A stretch of 64,000 bases of DNA from assembly GCA_021805805.1 (NCBI GenBank), contig JAJZEB010000006.1, positions 1 through 64,000 of the forward strand. Reading direction: 5' to 3'. The position numbers and the translations under genes were made by a program. This DNA is from Pseudomonadota bacterium. Lineage in GTDB: Bacteria; Pseudomonadota; Gammaproteobacteria; Burkholderiales; Burkholderiaceae_C. Below, piece after piece: positions 47,619 to 58,102 of this stretch. The notes beneath the pieces are model-generated. The model worked only from the letters and a program-made list of their open reading frames with translations. It did not search any database and was not told the origin of the DNA. Numbering within the stretch: position 1 is the first letter of the stretch; the number at the start of each line of letters is the position of its first letter.

Positions 47619-48374
47619 ATGACACCGCTGCCGCAACGATGCAACCGCGCAGCGCTGCGAACCGCGGCGCTGGTCTGGCTGCTCGCCGTCGCACCCGCTG
47701 CACCCGCCGCACCTCCTGCGACAGCAGCTGCCGCAGTGCCGCGTTCCGACTGGCTGCCGTCGACCGATCTGCACTACGACCTGCGCGGTCACTACCTGAT
47801 CGGCTTGCGCGGCAGCGGCAGCTTTCTCTGGGTGCACGACGGCGACCGCTACCGCGTCTCGCTGTCGGGGTCCTCGATCGTGCATTTCGCATACACCAGC
47901 GAAGGCCGCATCGACGGCGCCTGGCTGGCCCCCGACAGCTACGTCGAGCAGGTCCTGACACGCCGCAAGATCGTCACCTTCGACCGCGCCGCCGGAGTGC
48001 TGCGTTTCACTGCGATTGGCGGCACCATGCCGCTGACGCAGCACCTGCAAGACAGCGCCAGCGTGTTCATGCAACTGGCACACGAGCTCGGCAGCGACCC
48101 GTCGCTGTTCGCAGCGGGTCGCCGAATGGCGTTTGTCGTCGCGCGCCCAAGCGGAACGACGACCTGGGGCTTCACCGTCGTCGGCCGCGAAACCGTGCGC
48201 ACCGGGATCGGCGCCCTCGATTGCTGGCACTTGCGCCATGCACCCAGCGACGGCAGCATGGGAGCCGAGGTCTGGCTGGCGCCGTCGCTGAGCAACCTGC
48301 CGGTGCAAATCCGGCTGCAGCACGACGGCGACGATTACCTGCTGTTCACGCTGCGCAGCGTGAGCAGGCCATAA
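47619..48374 (+). CDS. DUF3108 domain-containing protein
   Basis: DWLPSTDLHYDLRGHYLIGLRGSGSFLWVHDGDRYRVSLSGS...AEVWLAPSLSNLPVQIRLQHDGDDYLLFTL. Confidence 0.75.
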   Translation: MTPLPQRCNRAALRTAALVWLLAVAPAAPAAPPATAAAAVPRSDWLPSTDLHYDLRGHYLIGLRGSGSFLWVHDGDRYRVSLSGSSIVHFAYTSEGRIDGAWLAPDSYVEQVLTRRKIVTFDRAAGVLRFTAIGGTMPLTQHLQDSASVFMQLAHELGSDPSLFAAGRRMAFVVARPSGTTTWGFTVVGRETVRTGIGALDCWHLRHAPSDGSMGAEVWLAPSLSNLPVQIRLQHDGDDYLLFTLRSVSRP

Positions 48375-48614
48375 AGTCCGCACACCCGGTGTCGTTGCCC
48401 TAGGTGTGCACGGCAGCGCGGGCTGCCGCGTTAAGGCATCAAGAAGTCGATGAATCCGAATCTTTCGCGAGGAGCACGTCAACCACCCGCCAGACCCTTG
48501 AAACACCCCGTCGCCGCCCTCAACTGCAGCACAAACGAGAAAGCGGGGCCGGCACAGCCAACTGCCACCGCCCCGGGTTCACACAGTGCAGCACCGACGT
48601 CAGTGAGGTTCGCC

Positions 48615-48887
48615 ATGCAAACGATGATCTACGATTCCGATGCCTTCTGCGTGTTCCAGCTCGACTGGGGCGAACACACCGCCGGTGACGACGTGCCGTC
48701 GCGCCATGGCGGCTATGAAATCGTCGACAAATTCGCGCGCAAGGAAATCTTCATCGAAGGCCGTGTCGCCGACGGTTTCCGGGCTCGCGTGCAACGGCTG
48801 ATGGCCGATTCGCCGAGCAGCGAAGACATCGACGAGTTCCTCGACGGCTTCTCGTCGCTTTCGCGGCAGAACCTGCACGCGCACTGA
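48615..48887 (+). CDS. DUF3567 (BTH_I0359-like) protein
   Basis: MQTMIYDSDAFCVFQLDW...GGYEIVDKFARKEIFIEG. Confidence 0.85.
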   Translation: MQTMIYDSDAFCVFQLDWGEHTAGDDVPSRHGGYEIVDKFARKEIFIEGRVADGFRARVQRLMADSPSSEDIDEFLDGFSSLSRQNLHAH

Positions 48888-48900
48888 AACGCAGCGGCGC

Positions 48901-50202
48901 TCAGCGCGCGCCCTCGGCCCACGGCCGCGCATGGGTTTCCGCGGCCAGCGCCACGCACACGGCCGCGACCACGACCCAGGCCAGCAGCACGCCGAACGCG
49001 GCCTGGAACGCGAACAGCCCGTACAGCCGAACCGCGCCGACGTGGCGCCCGTCCCACAGCGCGTCGAGCACCCAGCCGAGCAGCGGCAGCTGAAGCAGCG
49101 CGCCGACCATCACGCCGGTGTTGTGCACTCCGGTCGCGGTCCCGGCGAGTCGCGCGGGGACGGATTCCTTGGCCCACGCGAAACCGACGACCATCGCGCC
49201 CGAACCCAGCGCGCCGCCCAGCAGCCCGGTCAGGAGCACCACGCCAGGCGCCCGCGGCCATAAGGTCAGCAACGCAAATCCGGCCACGGTGGCCACCGCC
49301 CCGAGCCCGTACGGCAGCTTGCGCGCGCGCAGCCGATCCGACAACCTGCCCCAGAACACGCCGCCGACCGAAAACGCGATGAGCATGCCCGCGATCACCC
49401 ACGATGCCTGGGCGGGCGTGAAGCCGCGCTGCTGCACCAGGAACGGTGTGCCCCAAAGCGTCGTGAACGTCAGGAATGCTCCGCAGATTCCGCTGGGCGC
49501 GACGAACAGCAAGGCCGTGTTGCGCCATCGCCACACCTCGCGCAGGCCTCGCCAGACCTGTGCCGCGTCGTGCGGCGGTTGAGGCGCCAGCCAGTCGCGC
49601 CAGCCGCGCTCGTGCGGCGCGTTGCGGATCACACGCCAGGCCAGCGCCGACAGCGCCAGGCATGCAAGGCCGACCAGGGCCAGTGAAGGACGCCAACCGA
49701 GTCGGCGCGTCATCGCCAGCAGCGGCGCCTGCGCCAGGACCGCGCCCAGGGTTCCGGCCGACAACGAAAGGCCCGACATGGTGCCGAAAACCCGGGGCGC
49801 GAACCAGCGCGCCGATATTTCCAGCAACGACACCCACGCCACTCCGTGGCCCAGCCCGATCATTCCTCGCGCCAGCAGAGCCACCGGCAGGTTCGGCGCC
49901 GCCGCGAACAGCAAAGTGCCCAGCCCGGTGACGCAGGTGCCGAAAACGATCAGCGCCTTCGGCCCCCAACGGTCATTCGCAATCCCGGTCGGGATTTGTG
50001 AGGCCGCGTAGAAATAGAAATAGGAGGAAGCCAGATTGCCCAGCTGTGCTGCGTCGAGCCCGAAGTCGCGCATCAGTTGCACGTTGAGCACACCCGGGGT
50101 GACGCGCAGGAAAAATCCGGCCATGTACGCGGCCGCGGCCAGCGCCCACATGAGCAGCGCCTGGCGCAATGGCGGATGAGGCGGCAGTGTGGTGTCGTGC
50201 AT
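48901..50202 (-). CDS. MFS transporter
   Basis: MWALAAAAYMAGFFLRVTPGVLNVQLMRDFGLDAAQLGNLASSYFYFYAASQIPTGIANDRWGPK; 12-TM pattern. Confidence 0.92.
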   Translation of the reverse strand: MHDTTLPPHPPLRQALLMWALAAAAYMAGFFLRVTPGVLNVQLMRDFGLDAAQLGNLASSYFYFYAASQIPTGIANDRWGPKALIVFGTCVTGLGTLLFAAAPNLPVALLARGMIGLGHGVAWVSLLEISARWFAPRVFGTMSGLSLSAGTLGAVLAQAPLLAMTRRLGWRPSLALVGLACLALSALAWRVIRNAPHERGWRDWLAPQPPHDAAQVWRGLREVWRWRNTALLFVAPSGICGAFLTFTTLWGTPFLVQQRGFTPAQASWVIAGMLIAFSVGGVFWGRLSDRLRARKLPYGLGAVATVAGFALLTLWPRAPGVVLLTGLLGGALGSGAMVVGFAWAKESVPARLAGTATGVHNTGVMVGALLQLPLLGWVLDALWDGRHVGAVRLYGLFAFQAAFGVLLAWVVVAAVCVALAAETHARPWAEGAR

Positions 50203-50293
50203 TTGGGACCTTGACGGATTCCTTTCAATTTGACCACGGGGAACCTTGTCTTGCGTCAAAGTGGGCGTTCGACGAACCCATAGACTGATCGCT

Positions 50294-50641
50294 ATGGATC
50301 TTGCCGCTACCTCCTCCTCCGTGTCGCTTGCCCATACTGGCGAGCTGCGCGCGCAGCAGTTGCGCGGGCGCTCGGGCGAGCTCGCCGTGCGTGTGCTCAA
50401 GGCCATGGCGCATCGCGAGCGGTTGTCGATCCTGTGCCTGCTGATGGATGGCGCGATGTGCGTGCGCGATCTCGAGCGCGGCGTCGGCATGCGCCAGGCT
50501 GCGCTGTCGCAGCAGCTCTCGCGGCTGCGGGCCGAGAACATCGTCGACGCCGAGCGCCACGGACGCTTCATGCTCTACCGCATCAAGACCCCGCAGGTGC
50601 TCGCGGTGGTCCGCGCGCTGTGCAGCGAACTGAGCAATTGA
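50294..50641 (+). CDS. ArsR family regulator (BigR/YgaV-like)
   Basis: VLKAMAHRERLSILCLLMDGAMCVRDLERGVGMRQAALSQQLSRLRAENIVDAERHGRFMLYRI. An upstream in-frame ATG exists at 50246. Confidence 0.9.
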   Translation: MDLAATSSSVSLAHTGELRAQQLRGRSGELAVRVLKAMAHRERLSILCLLMDGAMCVRDLERGVGMRQAALSQQLSRLRAENIVDAERHGRFMLYRIKTPQVLAVVRALCSELSN

Positions 50642-50830
50642 CCTGCCCCGTGGCCGATCGCGGCCGGCAGCGCGCGCCCGACTGACTTTCGGCGGGCCGC
50701 AGCAATCGCGCGCTGCGCGACCGCAAGCGCTGCTCGCTGCGCTTGCCCGCGACGGCGTCGATGGTTCCAGACGGGTACCGGATGAGGGGCAAAGCACCCG
50801 TTCGCGGGTAAGTGCCTGTACAGTAGCTGC

Positions 50831-51859
50831 ATGGGCATGAACATCGTGATCCTCGACGATTACCAGGATGCCGTGCGCAAGTTGCACTGCTTCGAGCGGC
50901 TGCACGGCCACGAGGTGAAAGTCTTCAACAACAACGTCAAGGGCGCGGGCCAGCTCGCGGTGCGCCTGCGCGACGCGCAAGCCGTGGTGCTGAACCGCGA
51001 GCGCACCATGCTCAACCGCGCGGTGCTCGAAAAATGCCCCAAGCTGCGTCTGGTCGCGCAGATCGGGCACGTCGGCCAGCACCTCGACGTCGACGCCTGC
51101 ACCCGCCTGGGCATCGGCGTCGTCGAGGGTCGCACGGACCCGGAACCGACCGCCGAATTCACCTGGGCGCTGATCATGTCGGCGATGCGCAGGCTGCCGC
51201 AGTACGTGGCCGGGCTCAAGCAGGGCGCGTGGCAGCAGTCGGGGCTGAAGTCGCAGGCGATGCCGGTCAATTTCGGCCTCGGCCAGCGTCTTGCCGGCAA
51301 GACGCTGGGCATCTGGGGTTACGGCCGAATCGGACGCCTGGTCGCGCGCTACGGACGTGCGTTCGACATGCGGGTCCTGGTCTGGGGCGGCGAGGCTTCG
51401 CAACGCAACGCGCGTGAGGAAGGATTCCAGGTCGCCGAGTCGCGGCAGTCCCTGTTCGCCGACAGCGACGTGCTGAGCTTGCACATGCGCCTGTCCGAAA
51501 GCACGCGCGCAGTGGTCACATTGGCCGACCTGTCGAGAATGAAACCGCAGGCGGTTCTGGTCAATACCGCGCGCGCAGAACTCATCGCCCCCGACGCCTT
51601 GGTCGCGGCGCTCAATCGCGGCCGCCCCGGAATCGCCGCCGTCGACGTCTTCGAATCCGAGCCGATCATGCGCGGCAACCCGCTGCTGCGGCTCGAGAAT
51701 GCCATCTGCACGCCGCACATCGGCTACGTCGAATCCGAGCATTACGAACGCCTGTTCGGTCAGGCGTTCGACGCCATCGTCCGCTTTGCCAGCGGCGACT
51801 TCGGCTCCCTGCTCAACCCCGGCGCACTGAACCGGGTGCACGCGCCGCCGCCGCCGTAG
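50831..51859 (+). CDS. D-2-hydroxyacid dehydrogenase family protein
   Basis: LAGKTLGIWGYGRIGRLVARYGRAF; VLVNTARAELI; AAVDVFESEPI; CTPHIGYVE. Confidence 0.92.
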   Translation: MGMNIVILDDYQDAVRKLHCFERLHGHEVKVFNNNVKGAGQLAVRLRDAQAVVLNRERTMLNRAVLEKCPKLRLVAQIGHVGQHLDVDACTRLGIGVVEGRTDPEPTAEFTWALIMSAMRRLPQYVAGLKQGAWQQSGLKSQAMPVNFGLGQRLAGKTLGIWGYGRIGRLVARYGRAFDMRVLVWGGEASQRNAREEGFQVAESRQSLFADSDVLSLHMRLSESTRAVVTLADLSRMKPQAVLVNTARAELIAPDALVAALNRGRPGIAAVDVFESEPIMRGNPLLRLENAICTPHIGYVESEHYERLFGQAFDAIVRFASGDFGSLLNPGALNRVHAPPPP

Positions 51860-51886
51860 CGCGCCGCGGTCGCGCCCGGTCCTGCG

Positions 51887-53302
51887 CTACTTCCCGATGC
51901 AGAACCGGCCGAAGATGTCTCCGAGCAATGCATCGGCGCTGACCTCTCCGGTGATGGTCATCAATGCGTCGTGCGCCAGCCGCAGTTCCTCGGCCAGCAG
52001 TTCCAGATGTTCGTAGCCGAGTTCGCTCCGCGCCGATTGCAGGTGCCCGGCGCACGCGCTCAGCGCCTGCACGTGGCGCGTGCGGGCCAGGAAGACACCG
52101 TCGGGAAGCGCCTGCCAGCCGCACGCCCGCAACAGCTCGGCGCGCAGCTCGTCGAGCCCTGAGTGTTCGCGCGCCGACAGCAGCAGGCCACGGCCGTCGC
52201 CCCAACCTTGCGCCGCGGCGAAAGCGTCACGTGCCGCCGCGGCGTCGCCGCGCGCATCGGCCTTGTTCCACAGATGCAGCGGCGCCACCGAGGCGTGGTC
52301 CGCGAGCCGGCGCGCGATGCGCGCCTCGTCGGCCGCATACTGCGGCTGCTCCAGCCGGGTGAGATCGTGCAGGAACAGCACCGCATCCGCGTCGGCGATC
52401 GCGTCCCAGCTGCGCTGCACGCCGATGCGCTCGACCGGATCGCTGCTGTCGCGCAAGCCCGCGGTGTCGATCACGTGCAGCGCAACGCCGTCGATCTGGA
52501 TCGATTCGCTGACGCGGTCGCGCGTGGTCCCGGCCACGTCGGTGACGATGGCCAGCTCGGCCCCGGCCAGCGCGTTCAGCAACGAACTCTTGCCCACGTT
52601 GGGTTGGCCGGCCAGCACCACCCGCATGCCGTCGCGCAGCAGCGCGCCCTGGCGGGTGCGCTGCAATGCGGCGTCGAGCCGCGCCTGAAGCTCGTCCAGC
52701 CGCGCATCGACTTGCGCCGAGCGCACGAAATCGATGTCCTCGTCCGGAAAATCCAGCGTCGCTTCGACCAGTGCGCGCAACGCGCGCAGCTCCGCAGCCA
52801 GCGCGTTCACCAGGGTCGAGAGTTCGCCGCTCAGCGCCCGGGTCGCGCTGCGCACCGCACTGGCCGTGGTCGCGTCGATCAGGTCGGCCACCGCCTCGGC
52901 CTGGGCCAGGTCGAGCTTGCCGTTGAGAAACGCACGCTGCGTGAACTCTCCCGGTTCGGCAAGGCGCAGACCGCTGTGGCGGCCGCGTTCGAGCACGGTC
53001 TCCAGCGCCAGTTGCAGCAGCGCCGCGCCGCCGTGCAACTGCAGCTCGAGCACGTCCTCGCCCGTGTACGAGTGCGGCGCGACGAAATACAGCACCAGCG
53101 CGCGGTCGAGAAGTCGCCCGGCCGTGTCGTGCAGCGGGCGCAGCGTGGCCTGCCGCGGCTGCGGCGCACTGCCGCCGCACAGCGCCGCAGCCAGGCCGCC
53201 GAGGTCGCGCCCGGAAATCCGCACGATGCCGACTGCGCCGCGCCCGGGCGCGGTGGCCAGCGCGGCGATCGGCGCGTCGCGTGACGCCAGTGTCGGCATC
53301 AC
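51887..53302 (-). CDS. mnmE: tRNA uridine-5-carboxymethylaminomethyl GTPase MnmE
   Basis: [38 protein letters not shown]-terminus. Confidence 0.97.
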   Translation of the reverse strand: MMPTLASRDAPIAALATAPGRGAVGIVRISGRDLGGLAAALCGGSAPQPRQATLRPLHDTAGRLLDRALVLYFVAPHSYTGEDVLELQLHGGAALLQLALETVLERGRHSGLRLAEPGEFTQRAFLNGKLDLAQAEAVADLIDATTASAVRSATRALSGELSTLVNALAAELRALRALVEATLDFPDEDIDFVRSAQVDARLDELQARLDAALQRTRQGALLRDGMRVVLAGQPNVGKSSLLNALAGAELAIVTDVAGTTRDRVSESIQIDGVALHVIDTAGLRDSSDPVERIGVQRSWDAIADADAVLFLHDLTRLEQPQYAADEARIARRLADHASVAPLHLWNKADARGDAAAARDAFAAAQGWGDGRGLLLSAREHSGLDELRAELLRACGWQALPDGVFLARTRHVQALSACAGHLQSARSELGYEHLELLAEELRLAHDALMTITGEVSADALLGDIFGRFCIGK

Positions 53303-53318
53303 CGCACCCCGGTCGGCT

Positions 53319-54992
53319 TCAGGTCGAAGACTTGAACTCCGGGACTCCCATCTTCTTGTTGATGAACCACTGCTGTGCGATCGAGAAGATGTTGTTCGTC
53401 AGCCAGTACAGGACGAGGCCCGACGGGAACATGAAGAACATCACCGAGAACGCCAGCGGCATGATCCACATCAGCCGCGCCTGCATCGGGTCCGGCGGCG
53501 TCGGATTGAGCTTGACCTGCAGGAACGAGGTCCCGGTCATGATCAACGGCAGGATGTAGTACGGATCCTTTGCGGCCAGATCGTGGATCCACCCCAGCCA
53601 AGGAGCTCCGCGCAATTCCACGCTCGACAGCAGGACCCAGTACAGCGCGATGAACACCGGAATCTGGATCACCACCGGCAGGCAGCCTCCCAGCGGATTG
53701 ATCTTCTCCTTGCGGTACATCTCGACCATCGCCGCGTTCATCGCCGACGGGTCGTCCTTGTGGCGCTCGCGCAGCGCATTGAGCCGCGGCGCGACCGCTT
53801 TCATGCGCGCCATCGAACGGTAGCTGGCCGCGGTCAGCGGGAAGAACAGCAGCTTGAGAAGAATCGTCAGGCCGATGATCGACCAGCCCCAATTTCCAAG
53901 CAGCTTGTGGATGTGCTCCAGGACCCAGAAAAGCGGCTTGGCGATGATCGTCACCCAGCCATAGTCCTTGACCAGATCGAATCCGGGCGCCAGTCCTTCG
54001 AGCTGGCTCTCGACTTCCGGGCCGACGAACAGGCGGTCGTGCTGCACCAGTTGCGCGCCCGGTGCGATCGACGGCAGTTGCATCATGATGCCGGTGGCGT
54101 ACAGATCGGCTCCGAGCTTGCGCAGATAGAACTGGCGCGACCCCGTCTCCGGTTGCGGCAGCCAGGCCGACACGAAGTAGTGCTGCACGATCGCAGCCCA
54201 GCCATCGGCGGCCTCGATGGTCTTGGCCTGCGGCTCGAAATCCTTGAACGCGAACTTCTGGAACTTGCCCTTGCTGTCGTAGACCGCAGCTCCGGTGAAG
54301 GTGTGATAGAAGTGCGTGTTGCCCTGCGCCGGCTCCTTGCCGTCGCGAACCAGCTGCATGTACAGCTGCGGCGACACTGCGCTCGTGCCCTTGTTGACGA
54401 TGTCGTTGCGCACGTCGACGACATAGCTGCCGCGGTGGAACGTGTAGCTGCGCAGCAGCTGCACGCCACCGACCACCGGCGACTGCAGGCGCACGGTCAC
54501 GCTGTTCGCGCTGCCCAGCGTGGTCGGCCCGGGAAGCACCGTCATCGGCGTCTCGTGGTTCGGAAAATCACCACCGACCAGGCCGCTTTGCGCCATGTAC
54601 TTGTGCGTCGCGGTGTCGTCGAACAGCACCACGTCATGGCCGGCCTCGCCCTCGCTGGCGTATTTCAGCAGCCGTGCGTAAACCAGATTGCCGCCGCGGC
54701 TCGACAGCTTGACGTCGAGCACGTCGGTGCGCACGTCGGTCAGCGTGGCCGGTTGGACCGCAGCGGTCGTCGGCACCGCGGCGCGGCCACCAGCAACCGC
54801 TGCTGCCGGAAGCGCCGCACTGCCCAGCGCCGCCGGCTGTGGAACACTGCTCGTGGGCGCCGCGGCGCTGACTCCGGCCACTGGCGGTTCACCGAACAGG
54901 CCCGCCCGGCCATTGTCGCGCAGCCACGCGTTGTACAGAAAGATCACCGAGGCGGTGAAGATCACCCACAAAATGGAACGGCGGAAGTCCAT
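53319..54992 (-). CDS. yidC: Membrane protein insertase YidC
   Basis: [62 protein letters not shown]. Confidence 0.97.
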   Translation of the reverse strand: MDFRRSILWVIFTASVIFLYNAWLRDNGRAGLFGEPPVAGVSAAAPTSSVPQPAALGSAALPAAAVAGGRAAVPTTAAVQPATLTDVRTDVLDVKLSSRGGNLVYARLLKYASEGEAGHDVVLFDDTATHKYMAQSGLVGGDFPNHETPMTVLPGPTTLGSANSVTVRLQSPVVGGVQLLRSYTFHRGSYVVDVRNDIVNKGTSAVSPQLYMQLVRDGKEPAQGNTHFYHTFTGAAVYDSKGKFQKFAFKDFEPQAKTIEAADGWAAIVQHYFVSAWLPQPETGSRQFYLRKLGADLYATGIMMQLPSIAPGAQLVQHDRLFVGPEVESQLEGLAPGFDLVKDYGWVTIIAKPLFWVLEHIHKLLGNWGWSIIGLTILLKLLFFPLTAASYRSMARMKAVAPRLNALRERHKDDPSAMNAAMVEMYRKEKINPLGGCLPVVIQIPVFIALYWVLLSSVELRGAPWLGWIHDLAAKDPYYILPLIMTGTSFLQVKLNPTPPDPMQARLMWIMPLAFSVMFFMFPSGLVLYWLTNNIFSIAQQWFINKKMGVPEFKSST

Positions 54993-55079
54993 GCTGGATC
55001 CTGCGTCTGCGATGGAAAATGGAGGGTCTGCTTCTCGGCAGACGAACCATGTATTAGACCTGAGTTCATGTGACGCGCG

Positions 55080-55370
55080 TCACCGGTCGTCTTCATGGCG
55101 CGCTCCGGCATGCTGTGCGGGCTGCTCCGAAGCGCGGCGCCAGGCGTCCCAGCGGAACACCTTCGGCACCGGATCTTCGCCCCCCGCGCACCATGGATGG
55201 CAACGTGCGATGCGCAATGCGCCGAGGTAGGTCCCGCGCGCAGCGCCATGCCGACGCAGCGCATCGATGGTGTATTGAGAGCAGGTCGGCGTGAAACGGC
55301 ACTGGCCGCCGACCCAGGCACTGAACAGCAGCTGATAGCCGCGCACCAACGCGATCAGGACTCGTCTCAT
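55080..55370 (-). CDS. yidD: Membrane protein insertion efficiency factor YidD
   Basis: MRRVLIALVRGYQLLFSAWVGGQCRFTPTCSQYTIDALRRHGAARGTYLGALRIARCHPWCAGGEDPVP. Confidence 0.96.
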   Translation of the reverse strand: MRRVLIALVRGYQLLFSAWVGGQCRFTPTCSQYTIDALRRHGAARGTYLGALRIARCHPWCAGGEDPVPKVFRWDAWRRASEQPAQHAGARHEDDR

Positions 55371-55406
55371 CGTCGTCGCGTCGCGTCGTGCCGCTCCGGC
55401 ACAGGC

Positions 55407-55871
55407 TCAGCCGCGCCTCGGCAGCAACTGCAGAAGCTGTTGCGCGCTGACGCGCAGATGGGCGCGCAACGCGGGCGAAGCCGCGCTGACGAACTGCGGC
55501 GGCAGCTTTTCGGTCAAGCGAACGATCAACGCGCGGCCGCGAAGCACGGACGCGCTTTGCGGATCGCGCAACGCCTCGCGCAGCACCGCGCGCAACACCC
55601 GGCGAATCAGGTTGCGGCGTACCGCGGCCCGGCACAAGCGCTTCGGGAGCACGAAACCGACCATGCACGCCGGTTGTTCCGGAGCTCGGTCGATGTCGCG
55701 CAAGGCACGAAATTGCAGGCGCAGCGCTCCGGCCTGGACGCCAGGCGCACGCAAGCCCGCCTGGAACGATTCCGGGCGGGTCAGCGACAACAGCACGACG
55801 CTCTGGGCGCTCAACGTTCCGGCAGGCTCGCCGCCGCCTGCCGCCGCCCCCAGCGCGTCGGCGGCGAACAT
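55407..55871 (-). CDS. rnpA: Ribonuclease P protein component
   Basis: MVGFVLPKRLCRAAVRRNLIRRVLRAVLRE RNase P signature; between rpmH and yidD. N-terminus uncertain. Confidence 0.9.
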   Translation of the reverse strand: MFAADALGAAAGGGEPAGTLSAQSVVLLSLTRPESFQAGLRAPGVQAGALRLQFRALRDIDRAPEQPACMVGFVLPKRLCRAAVRRNLIRRVLRAVLREALRDPQSASVLRGRALIVRLTEKLPPQFVSAASPALRAHLRVSAQQLLQLLPRRG

Positions 55872-55924
55872 GCGCGCGCACCCGGGATGGGCAGCACACG
55901 CGTGCGTGGCCAGACCGAGGTTCG

Positions 55925-56059
55925 TCAGACGGCCAGGCGCTTGCGGCCCTTGGCGCGACGCGCGTTGATCACGGCGCGTCCACCGGCCGTGCGCATGCGC
56001 ACGAGAAAGCCATGGGTGCGCTTGCGACGGGTCTTCGACGGCTGATAAGTACGTTTCAT
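55925..56059 (-). CDS. rpmH: 50S ribosomal protein L34
   Basis: [44 protein letters not shown]. Confidence 0.98.
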   Translation of the reverse strand: MKRTYQPSKTRRKRTHGFLVRMRTAGGRAVINARRAKGRKRLAV

Positions 56060-56343
56060 GATGGTGCTCGGTGATGTCCGCAATGTCCGCAATACGCTCA
56101 CTGCCCCGGTCACCGCGGCGATGGGCCGGCGGCGATACGGATACGGCAACGGAGGCGTCGGTCTCGCGCCCTCCGGCGCCCCGGAAGACGGGGAGGGCTT
56201 TTCGCTTCCAGCAAAACCGCGAGAAAAGCATGCAATTTCAACAAATTGACCGGCGTGTGTCAATGCCTGACGTCGGATCCCCGAGACAAGCTCTAGCGAT
56301 TCACCCCCCTTCGGGTGCGCCCCTGATCGCCGCGGCCGAAATC

Positions 56344-56352
56344 TGTGGATAA
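56344..56352. promoter_or_regulatory. Consensus DnaA box
   Basis: TGTGGATAA (reverse complement TTATCCACA) about 140 bp upstream of dnaA. Confidence 0.85.
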
Positions 56353-56490
56353 CTTGGTGTCTTGGTCTAAAATCGCCTGCCATTCATTCCGGTCCGTCGC
56401 GCGCTTGCCGCCGCGCCACGCCAGCAGGCGCGGGCGCTCTGGCCGGTTGCCGCCGGCGGGCTGCACAGCCGCACCGGACACCGTCTACCC

Positions 56491-57891
56491 ATGTCGCTCG
56501 AACAGATCTGGCAGGCCTGCTGCAAGCAGCTTGCCGGCGAAATTCCCGTTCAACAATTCACCGCCTGGATCAAGCCGCTGGCGCCGCCGAACTGGAGTGA
56601 CGACAACTCCACGGCGACTTTGTCGGTGCCGAACAGATTCAAGATGGACTGGCTGCGGTCGCAGTACGGCAACCGCATCGCCGAAGCGCTGGCCAGCGTC
56701 GCCGGCCGTCCGGTTCAGCTCGAGTTCGCGATCCACAAGCCGGCGGCGGCGCGACCGACCACGGCCGCCGCGCGTGAAGTTGCCAGCACGACCCCCGCGC
56801 TCGCAGTGACCACAGCAGACGCCGACGACGAGCCCGCAGGCGCGCGTCAGCAGGCTCAGGAAGCGCTCGAGCGTTCACGGCTGAACCCGCTGCTGAGCTT
56901 CGACAGCCTGGTTCCCGGCAAGGCCAACCAGCTCGCGCGCGCCGCCGCGCTGCAGGTCGCCGAGAACCCGGGCAAGTCGTACAACCCCCTGTTCCTGTAC
57001 GGCGGCGTCGGGCTGGGCAAGACGCACCTGGTGCAGGCTGTCGGCAACGCCCTGCTCGCGGTGCGCCCGGGGGCGCGCATCCGCTACCTGCAGGCCGAGC
57101 AGTTCGTCAGCGAGGTGGTCAAGGCATACCAGCGCAAGACCTTCGACGAATTCAAGCGCTACTACCACTCGCTGGATCTGCTGCTGATCGACGACGTGCA
57201 GTTCTTCGCCGGCAAGGAAAAGACCCAGGAAGAGTTCTTCTACACCTTCGAAGCGCTGGCCGCGAAGCGCTCGCAGATCATCCTGACCAGCGACACCTAC
57301 CCGAAGGAGCTGCAGGAGATCGACGCCCGCCTGACCTCGCGCTTCGACTCCGGGCTGACCGTCGCGCTGGAGCCGCCCGAACTCGAGATGCGGGTCGCGA
57401 TCCTGCTGCGCAAGGCCGACGCCGAACTGGTCAGTCTCGGTGAGGACGTCGCGTTCTTCGTCGCCAAGAACGTGCGCTCGAACGTCCGCGAGCTCGAAGG
57501 AGCGCTGCGCAAGATCCTGGCCTATGCACGGTTTTCCGGCGAGGCGATCTCGATCGGGCTGGCACGCGAGGCCTTGAAGGACCTGCTGTCGCTGCAGAAC
57601 CGGCAGATCTCGGTCGAGAACATCCAGAAGACCGTCGCCGACTTCTACAAGATCAAGGTTGCCGACATGTACTCGAAGCGCCGTCCGGCGTCGATCGCGC
57701 GTCCCCGCCAGATCGCGATGTACCTGGCCAAGGAGCTGACGCAGAAAAGTCTGCCTGAGATCGGTGAACTGTTCGGCGGGCGCGACCACACCACGGTGCT
57801 GCACGCGGTGCGCAAGGTCGCGCAGGAACGAACCCGTTTGCAGGAGCTCAACCAGCAGTTGCACGTGCTGGAACAGACTCTGAAAGGGTGA
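56491..57891 (+). CDS. dnaA: Chromosomal replication initiator DnaA
   Basis: [70 protein letters not shown]. Confidence 0.98.
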   Translation: MSLEQIWQACCKQLAGEIPVQQFTAWIKPLAPPNWSDDNSTATLSVPNRFKMDWLRSQYGNRIAEALASVAGRPVQLEFAIHKPAAARPTTAAAREVASTTPALAVTTADADDEPAGARQQAQEALERSRLNPLLSFDSLVPGKANQLARAAALQVAENPGKSYNPLFLYGGVGLGKTHLVQAVGNALLAVRPGARIRYLQAEQFVSEVVKAYQRKTFDEFKRYYHSLDLLLIDDVQFFAGKEKTQEEFFYTFEALAAKRSQIILTSDTYPKELQEIDARLTSRFDSGLTVALEPPELEMRVAILLRKADAELVSLGEDVAFFVAKNVRSNVRELEGALRKILAYARFSGEAISIGLAREALKDLLSLQNRQISVENIQKTVADFYKIKVADMYSKRRPASIARPRQIAMYLAKELTQKSLPEIGELFGGRDHTTVLHAVRKVAQERTRLQELNQQLHVLEQTLKG

Positions 57892-57919
57892 ACAACGCTG
57901 TGGACGCAGTGGGGGACGA

Positions 57920-58051
57920 TTCTGCACAACCGGCCCGATGCACGGATCGCGACTGAGTTGTTCTTCGCCATGCCCAGAACGCCCGTGCGTTTTCCCCAGC
58001 TGTTTTCTGCTTCAATACATTGATTCGGCGGCTTTTTTTGACTTATCCGCA
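57920..58051. promoter_or_regulatory. Possible oriC-associated region between dnaA and dnaN
   Basis: Near-consensus DnaA boxes TTCTGCACA (57920-57928) and TTATCCGCA (58043-58051), each one mismatch, flanking a relatively AT-rich stretch. Confidence 0.45.
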
Positions 58052-58102
58052 GCAAACCGCGACCTCCTGTTATCAGTCCCATCCTGAGAAGGAAGAATCA
58101 CA

